Positions 59,579 through 64,000 of a stretch of 64,000 bases of DNA are shown in pieces. The position numbers and the translations under genes were made by a program. The notes below the pieces were generated by a model, which saw only the letters and a program-made list of their open reading frames with translations, made no database searches and was not told the origin of the DNA. Position 1 is the stretch's first letter. The number at the start of each line of letters is the position of its first letter. Source of the DNA: Myxococcales bacterium (GTDB lineage Bacteria > Myxococcota_A > UBA796 > GCA-2862545); NCBI GenBank assembly GCA_019634415.1, contig JAHQVJ010000207.1:1-64000 (forward strand). Reading direction: 5' to 3'.

Positions 59579-61342
59579 TCATCTCGTTGCGACAACGTCG
59601 AGACGATCTGATTCATGATGCGCCACGTAGGCGCTCACCGCGCAGTCGTGCTCCCCGGCGCGCCGCAGCGCGACGGCCAGCGCCTCGTTCATGGCCACGA
59701 ACCAGCCTGGCTGGGTGGGGAACAGCGCATCCGAGCCCATGACGTCGCCCAGGCCGCTGTTGCGCAGATCGTCCATGGTGTCGGCGCGCATGCCCACCAG
59801 CAGCAGGGAGCGGCCCTGAGCCGCCAAGCGCCGATGGGCCGAGGCGAACACGGCTGCCACGGTGAAGTCGAGGCCCTGGGTGCGCTTGAGGCGCACCACC
59901 AGCACCGTCACCTCCCGATCGCGGATCACCCGATCGAGGGCGGTGGCCAGCTCGCCCGCAGCGCCGAAGAACAGGGGGCCCTCGAGGTGCAGGATCCGGA
60001 TGTGGCGACACTGTTGCAACGTCGGGTCGACGTCGTCGTCGTCGGGATCGACCTCCTGCAGCCGCATCTGGGGACTCACCCGCAGCTCGCGCACCACCAG
60101 CAGCTGCGACTGGCGCAGGAACAGCACGATGTTGATGCCCACCCCCAGGGCGATGGCCTGGTCCAGGGGCAACAACCAGGTGCCCACCAGCGTGCCCACG
60201 AAGGCGAGGCGATCGGCCACGGTGGCGCGCAGCAGCAAGCGGATCCGCGGCACGTCCACCAGGTCGCGGGCCACCACCAGGAGCAGGCCCGCCAGACTCG
60301 CCACGGGCAGCATGGCCACGAGCGGCGACAGGCCGACGAGCACCACTCCCATGAGCACACCCGACAACGCCGACGCAAACCGAGTCTTCGCCCCCGTCTG
60401 CTCGTTGAGTGCGGACCGCGAGAGGCTGCCGCTCACGGGCAGCGCGCCGGACAGCCCCGCCACGAGGTTGGCGGCCCCCGTGCCCAGCAGCTCCTGGGTC
60501 AGCGACAGGCGCTGCCCCGAGCGACCCGCGATGCTGCGCGCCACCGAGGTGGACTCCACCAGCGACAGCAACACCCCGGCGAAGGCCACGGGCAGCAGCC
60601 GCCAGAACAGCCCGGCGTCGGGGAGCACGAGCGGGGGCAGCCCCTCGGGGATGGCGGACAACCCACCCACCAGCATCACGCCCTGGCTGTCGAGGTCCAG
60701 GGCCCAGGCCAGCAGCAGGCCCGCACCCACCACCCCCATCATGGAGGGCCCCCGCGGCAGCCAGCGCCGGAGCAGCAGGATGGCGGCGGCCGTGCCCAGG
60801 CCCAGCCCCAGGGTGGGCAAGTGCAGCGCGGGCAGGCCCTGCCACCAGGCCGCGAGCTGGACCGGCAGCGTGCCGCGAGCACCGGTGGTGCCCGTGAGGT
60901 TGGGCAGCTGTCCCGCCGCGATCAGCAGCCCAGCGCCGCTGATGTAGCCGGTGACCACCGCGGCCGACACGTAGTCCACGGCGGATCCGAGGCGCAGCAC
61001 CCCGGCCAGGAGCTGCAAGCCGCCCACCATGAACGCCAGGGTGGCCGCCGCCATCGCCGGGTCGTCGAACTGGGCCGCCACCGACGTGCCCACCAGCAGC
61101 GACACCGCGTTGGTGGGGCCCGTCACCACGTGTCGCGAGCTACGCAGCAGCGCTCCCACGATCGCGGGCAGCATGCCCGCGTACAGACCCATGGCCGGCG
61201 GAAGCCCCGCGATCAGGGCGTAGGCGACCCCCTGCGGCACACTGACGGAGGTGACCGTGAGTGCCGCCACGACCTCGTCTCGCAGCGAGGCGCCGCGCAC
61301 CTCTGCGGACACACGCTGGATCCAGGACCTGAGAGTCGACAT
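59579..61342 (-). CDS. SulP family transporter with STAS domain
   Basis: A 587-residue SulP permease with about 12 helices. It opens 'LRDEVVAALTVTSVSVPQGVAYALIAGLPPAMGLYAG' (in two short parts), continues with 'SLVESTSVARSIAGR' and 'LSGALPVSGSLSRSALN', and ends with a STAS domain (from about 470: 'HIRILHLEGPLFFGAAGEL'). It could move sulfate or another anion. Position before rhodanese and dioxygenase suggests sulfate or sulfite transport (inference). The start is ATG at 61342, at MSTLRSWIQ, diverging from the FeS-NrfD gene. Confidence 0.85.
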   Translation of the reverse strand: MSTLRSWIQRVSAEVRGASLRDEVVAALTVTSVSVPQGVAYALIAGLPPAMGLYAGMLPAIVGALLRSSRHVVTGPTNAVSLLVGTSVAAQFDDPAMAAATLAFMVGGLQLLAGVLRLGSAVDYVSAAVVTGYISGAGLLIAAGQLPNLTGTTGARGTLPVQLAAWWQGLPALHLPTLGLGLGTAAAILLLRRWLPRGPSMMGVVGAGLLLAWALDLDSQGVMLVGGLSAIPEGLPPLVLPDAGLFWRLLPVAFAGVLLSLVESTSVARSIAGRSGQRLSLTQELLGTGAANLVAGLSGALPVSGSLSRSALNEQTGAKTRFASALSGVLMGVVLVGLSPLVAMLPVASLAGLLLVVARDLVDVPRIRLLLRATVADRLAFVGTLVGTWLLPLDQAIALGVGINIVLFLRQSQLLVVRELRVSPQMRLQEVDPDDDDVDPTLQQCRHIRILHLEGPLFFGAAGELATALDRVIRDREVTVLVVRLKRTQGLDFTVAAVFASAHRRLAAQGRSLLLVGMRADTMDDLRNSGLGDVMGSDALFPTQPGWFVAMNEALAVALRRAGEHDCAVSAYVAHHESDRLDVVATR

Positions 61343-61467
61343 GCTTCGCATCATTCCAACTGCTGCAACTGCCGTGCCCGCGCTCGGCTGGTGTGGCACG
61401 ACCCTTGCTTCGGCTTCGGCGACTGCGCCCTGAGGGCCGACAGCCGGCTCGCACGCGGGGAGTGTGC

Positions 61468-63066
61468 ATGAACTACGGATTCGTCATCGACAACAGCGCC
61501 TGTATCGGGTGCCACGCCTGCAGCACGGCCTGCAAGAGTGAGAACCAGGTCCCGCTGGGTGTACATCGCACCTGGGTGAAGGTGACCGAGGTAGGGAGGT
61601 ACCCCGACGCACGGCGCTCGTTCCAGGTCACGCGGTGCAACCACTGCAGCAACCCCCCGTGCGTTCGGATCTGCCCCGTCACGGCCATGTTCCAGCGCGA
61701 CGACGGCATCGTGGACTTCGACTCGGACGCCTGCATCGGCTGCAAGGCGTGCATGCAGGCGTGCCCCTACGACGCCATCCACCTCGACCCCGAGACGCAC
61801 ACCGCGGCCAAGTGCCACTACTGCGCCCACCGGGTGGACGTGGGAATGGAGCCGGCGTGCGTGGTGGTGTGCCCCGAGCACGCGATCCTCGCCGGCGACC
61901 TCGACGATCCGACCTCGGAGGCGAGCCAGGCCCTGGCCAAGCACAACGTCACCGTGCGCAAGCCCGAGCAAGGCACCTCGCCCAAGGTCTTCTACATCGA
62001 GGGCCACGAGCCAGCGCTGACCCCCACCGCTGCACCCGTGCCCGCGAACTTCATGTTCGCCGACGTGCTGGACGACGAGCACTGGATCGGCGACGTGGGC
62101 ACCCACCCGGCTCCGGTGCGCGAGACGGTGGCCGCCGAGCACGGCGCCATCCGCGTTCCCGATCCCCAGGGGCGTCCGTCGGCGGGCCCGCTGCACGTCG
62201 GCGGGAGCATGGCCGCTCACATGGTGCAGGTGGCCTACACCTCTCGCCACAAGGTGCAGTGGCACTGGCCCATCCCCGCCTACATGGTCACCAAGGGCAT
62301 CTCCGCGGGTGTCTTCGGGCTGCTGTCCGTCATGGCGCTGTGGCCGGGCGTGGGCGTGACCGGGGCCATCGCCCTTCCGAGCGCGGCGTTGGCCGTGGCC
62401 ATGCTCGCCATCACCCTGGCGCTGCTCGTCTACGACCTGGACCGGCCCGATCGATTCTTCTACCTGCTGGTCCGCCCACAGTGGCGCAGCTGGGTGGCGC
62501 GCGCAGCCTGGATCCTCACCGGCTTCAGCGTGGCGACGGGGCTGTGGCTGGGCCTCGAGATCGCCCACAGCTACGAGCTGCTGGAGCTGCCCATGCGCCA
62601 GATCCGGCCGTGGCTCGCGGGCGTCACGCTGCCGCTGGCCGTGATGTCGGCGGTCTACACCGCGTTCCTCTTCGCCCAGGCCGAGGGGCGGGATCTGTGG
62701 CAGAGCCCTGCCCTGCCCCTTCAGCTCGGCTTGCACGCCGTGCTCCTGGGGGCGGGTGCGCTCGCCCTGTTCGGTGCGCCATCTCGCCCCTTCGCGCTGG
62801 CCGTGGCCCTGTCGCTCGTCACCACGCTGGTGGCCGACCTGTCGATCCCCCACGCCTCGGACACCGCCCGGCGCGCCGCCCACGACCTCACCTGGGGCGC
62901 GTTCTCCTCCATCTACTGGATGGGGGGCATCGTGCTCGGCCACGTGGTGCCACTGATCCTGCTCGCCCTCGACGCGCCCGAGGCCGCCTTCGGCGCTGCC
63001 TGCGTCGGTCTGTTCGCCTGGTCCTGGGCCTTCGTGATGGCCCCCCAACGCATCCCCAACTCCTGA
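61468..63066 (+). CDS. Fused [4Fe-4S] ferredoxin / NrfD membrane subunit
   Basis: A 532-residue fusion of the electron-transfer subunit and membrane anchor of a molybdoenzyme. Residues about 1-180 hold four Cys clusters (CIGCHACSTAC, CNHCSNPPCVRIC, CIGCKACMQAC, CHYCAHRVDV...CVVVC) as in PsrB/NrfC. From about 260 a NrfD-type helical bundle follows. In most operons these are two genes; here they are one. It would carry electrons between the quinone pool and the catalytic subunit encoded next, whose start follows 7 bp later. Confidence 0.85.
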   Translation: MNYGFVIDNSACIGCHACSTACKSENQVPLGVHRTWVKVTEVGRYPDARRSFQVTRCNHCSNPPCVRICPVTAMFQRDDGIVDFDSDACIGCKACMQACPYDAIHLDPETHTAAKCHYCAHRVDVGMEPACVVVCPEHAILAGDLDDPTSEASQALAKHNVTVRKPEQGTSPKVFYIEGHEPALTPTAAPVPANFMFADVLDDEHWIGDVGTHPAPVRETVAAEHGAIRVPDPQGRPSAGPLHVGGSMAAHMVQVAYTSRHKVQWHWPIPAYMVTKGISAGVFGLLSVMALWPGVGVTGAIALPSAALAVAMLAITLALLVYDLDRPDRFFYLLVRPQWRSWVARAAWILTGFSVATGLWLGLEIAHSYELLELPMRQIRPWLAGVTLPLAVMSAVYTAFLFAQAEGRDLWQSPALPLQLGLHAVLLGAGALALFGAPSRPFALAVALSLVTTLVADLSIPHASDTARRAAHDLTWGAFSSIYWMGGIVLGHVVPLILLALDAPEAAFGAACVGLFAWSWAFVMAPQRIPNS

Positions 63067-63073
63067 GGCCCCG

Positions 63074-64000
63074 ATGTCGACCACGCAACGCATCGCCGAC
63101 ACCCTCGCTCGCCTGCTCGGCTTGCCCGAGTCCTCCACCGCGCGGATGCCCCGTCCCACCGAGCCCACCAACGTGGGCGGCGAGTCCATGCCCACCTACG
63201 GCGTGGACGACGCACGCCAGGTGCAGATGCTGCAGGTGGATCACCCCGACGGCCGCATGTCGCGCTACCCCCCACCCGATCGCTGGGACGACTGGGTGGA
63301 GTGGGAGAGCACGGCGTGGCCCCGCAAGGTGGCTCGTCGCTACACGCTGGTGCCCACCATCTGCTTCAACTGCGAGTCGGGCTGCGGGCTCTTGGCCTAC
63401 GTCGACAAGACCACCTTCGAGATCCGCAAGCTCGAGGGCAACCCCGTGCATCCGGGCAGTCGCGGGCGCAACTGTGCCAAGGGGCCCGCCACCCACAACC
63501 AGATCTACGACCCCGAGCGGATCTTGTACCCGCTGAAGCGCGTGGGGAAGCGCGGCGAGGGAAAGTGGAAGCAGGTGACGTGGGAGGAGGCCCTCGACGA
63601 CATCTCGGCAAAGATGAGGGAGAGCCGGAAGAAGCGCCGCGACGGCATCATGTACCACGTGGGGCGCCCCGGAGAGGATCACTACGCCAACCGCTGCATC
63701 CAGGCCTGGGGCGTGGACGGTCACAACAGCCACACCAACGTCTGCTCGGCCTCGTCGCGCACCGGGTACTACCTGTGGGCCGGCTTCGACCGACCGAGCC
63801 CCGACTACGCCCACGCGCAGACGATCCTGCTCATCTCCAGCCACCTCGAGACGGGGCACTACTTCAACCCCCACGCCCAGCGGATCATGGAGGCGAAGAA
63901 GAAGGGGGCGACCCTCATCACGATGGATCCGCGCCTGTCGAACACCGCGTCGAAGTCCGACGTGTGGCTGCCGACCTGGCCGGGCTCCGAGGCGTGGGTC
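63074..64000 (+). CDS. Molybdopterin oxidoreductase, PsrA/SoeA-like (partial)
   Basis: The first 309 residues of a large molybdopterin (bis-MGD) oxidoreductase, open to the window edge. The N-terminal [4Fe-4S] site has Cys97, Cys100, Cys104 and Cys134 ('TICFNCESGCG', 'NCAKG'). A probable Mo-ligand Cys lies in 'HTNVCSASSRTG'. It lacks an obvious Tat signal. Together with the fused FeS/NrfD subunit it forms a respiratory enzyme of the polysulfide/thiosulfate reductase or sulfite dehydrogenase (Soe) class. The sulfur genes upstream make sulfite oxidation a good guess. Confidence 0.85.
   Translation, partial: MSTTQRIADTLARLLGLPESSTARMPRPTEPTNVGGESMPTYGVDDARQVQMLQVDHPDGRMSRYPPPDRWDDWVEWESTAWPRKVARRYTLVPTICFNCESGCGLLAYVDKTTFEIRKLEGNPVHPGSRGRNCAKGPATHNQIYDPERILYPLKRVGKRGEGKWKQVTWEEALDDISAKMRESRKKRRDGIMYHVGRPGEDHYANRCIQAWGVDGHNSHTNVCSASSRTGYYLWAGFDRPSPDYAHAQTILLISSHLETGHYFNPHAQRIMEAKKKGATLITMDPRLSNTASKSDVWLPTWPGSEAWV

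Noticed and set aside
59615..61471. 618-codon open frame antisense to SulP
   Set aside because: Shadow frame rich in His, Gln and Gly; sense frame carries SulP and STAS motifs.
61351..63195. 614-codon frame antisense to the FeS-NrfD gene
   Set aside because: Gly/His/Arg-rich shadow; the sense frame has all cluster Cys.
1..64000. CRISPR arrays, tRNA, rRNA, insertion sequences
   Set aside because: Reading both strands I found no regular spaced repeats, no transposase gene and no cloverleaf or rRNA signature; a covariance-model scan would be needed to exclude small RNAs.

Overview
The window is a dense, high-GC bacterial chromosome segment of about 60 genes with no rRNA, tRNA, CRISPR array or recognisable insertion sequence. 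Several traits suggest a Myxococcota (former deltaproteobacterial) genome: many small lipoproteins without clear families, a transmembrane Ser/Thr kinase followed by a TPR protein, a DUF4423/TIGR02147-type regulator, a long WD40 protein, Cys-rich membrane proteins and many one-component regulators. This assignment is inferred from gene content, not from a marker gene.

Layout. 0-6 kb: a DUF2199 protein, a large PLD-helicase-DUF3427 protein resembling type IV restriction enzyme SauUSI, a conserved hypothetical gene frameshifted at a perfect 22-bp inverted repeat, and an FGE/SUMF1-fold protein. 6-11.4 kb: a lipoprotein, then GH30, GH17 and GH17 enzymes without signal peptides, then an extended SDR. 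11.4-17.5 kb: a membrane zinc-ribbon protein, a classical SDR, an SRPBCC protein, a lamin-tail lipoprotein and a three-gene kinase operon. 17.7-25.6 kb: a secreted hydrolase, then a tightly overlapped operon (TetR, carotenoid oxygenase, lipocalin-like, PaaN-like aldehyde dehydrogenase, thiolase), then a damaged YhcG-type nuclease and a VOC protein. 25.5-36.2 kb: a divergent TetR/metallo-hydrolase pair with duplicated operators, a GNAT protein, a CzcCBA-type efflux operon with a His-rich lipoprotein, and a LysR/metallo-hydrolase pair.

36-51.3 kb: membrane and Cys-rich proteins, a WD40 protein, a TIGR02147-type regulator, an Lrp/ThrE pair, hydrolases and lipoproteins, a winged-helix/STAND/TPR regulator, DapA, a lone CpaB and a uracil-DNA-glycosylase-like protein. 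51.5-58.3 kb: accessory-looking DNA with a metallopeptidase, a frameshifted gene, a three-gene cassette with a shared motif and an effector-associated-domain-like protein, a remnant of a quinone reductase, a LysR regulator and an RDD protein. 58.3-64 kb: a sulfur module (ETHE1-like dioxygenase, rhodanese, SulP transporter, and a molybdoenzyme with a fused FeS/NrfD partner) that runs off the right edge.

The strongest candidates for something undescribed are the 54.3-56.4 kb cassette, whose two converging genes share an 18-residue motif, and the carotenoid-oxygenase/PaaN/thiolase operon. Four loci carry decayed or frame-disrupted genes (3.9, 25.1, 53.7 and 56.4 kb); each could be real or a sequencing error.
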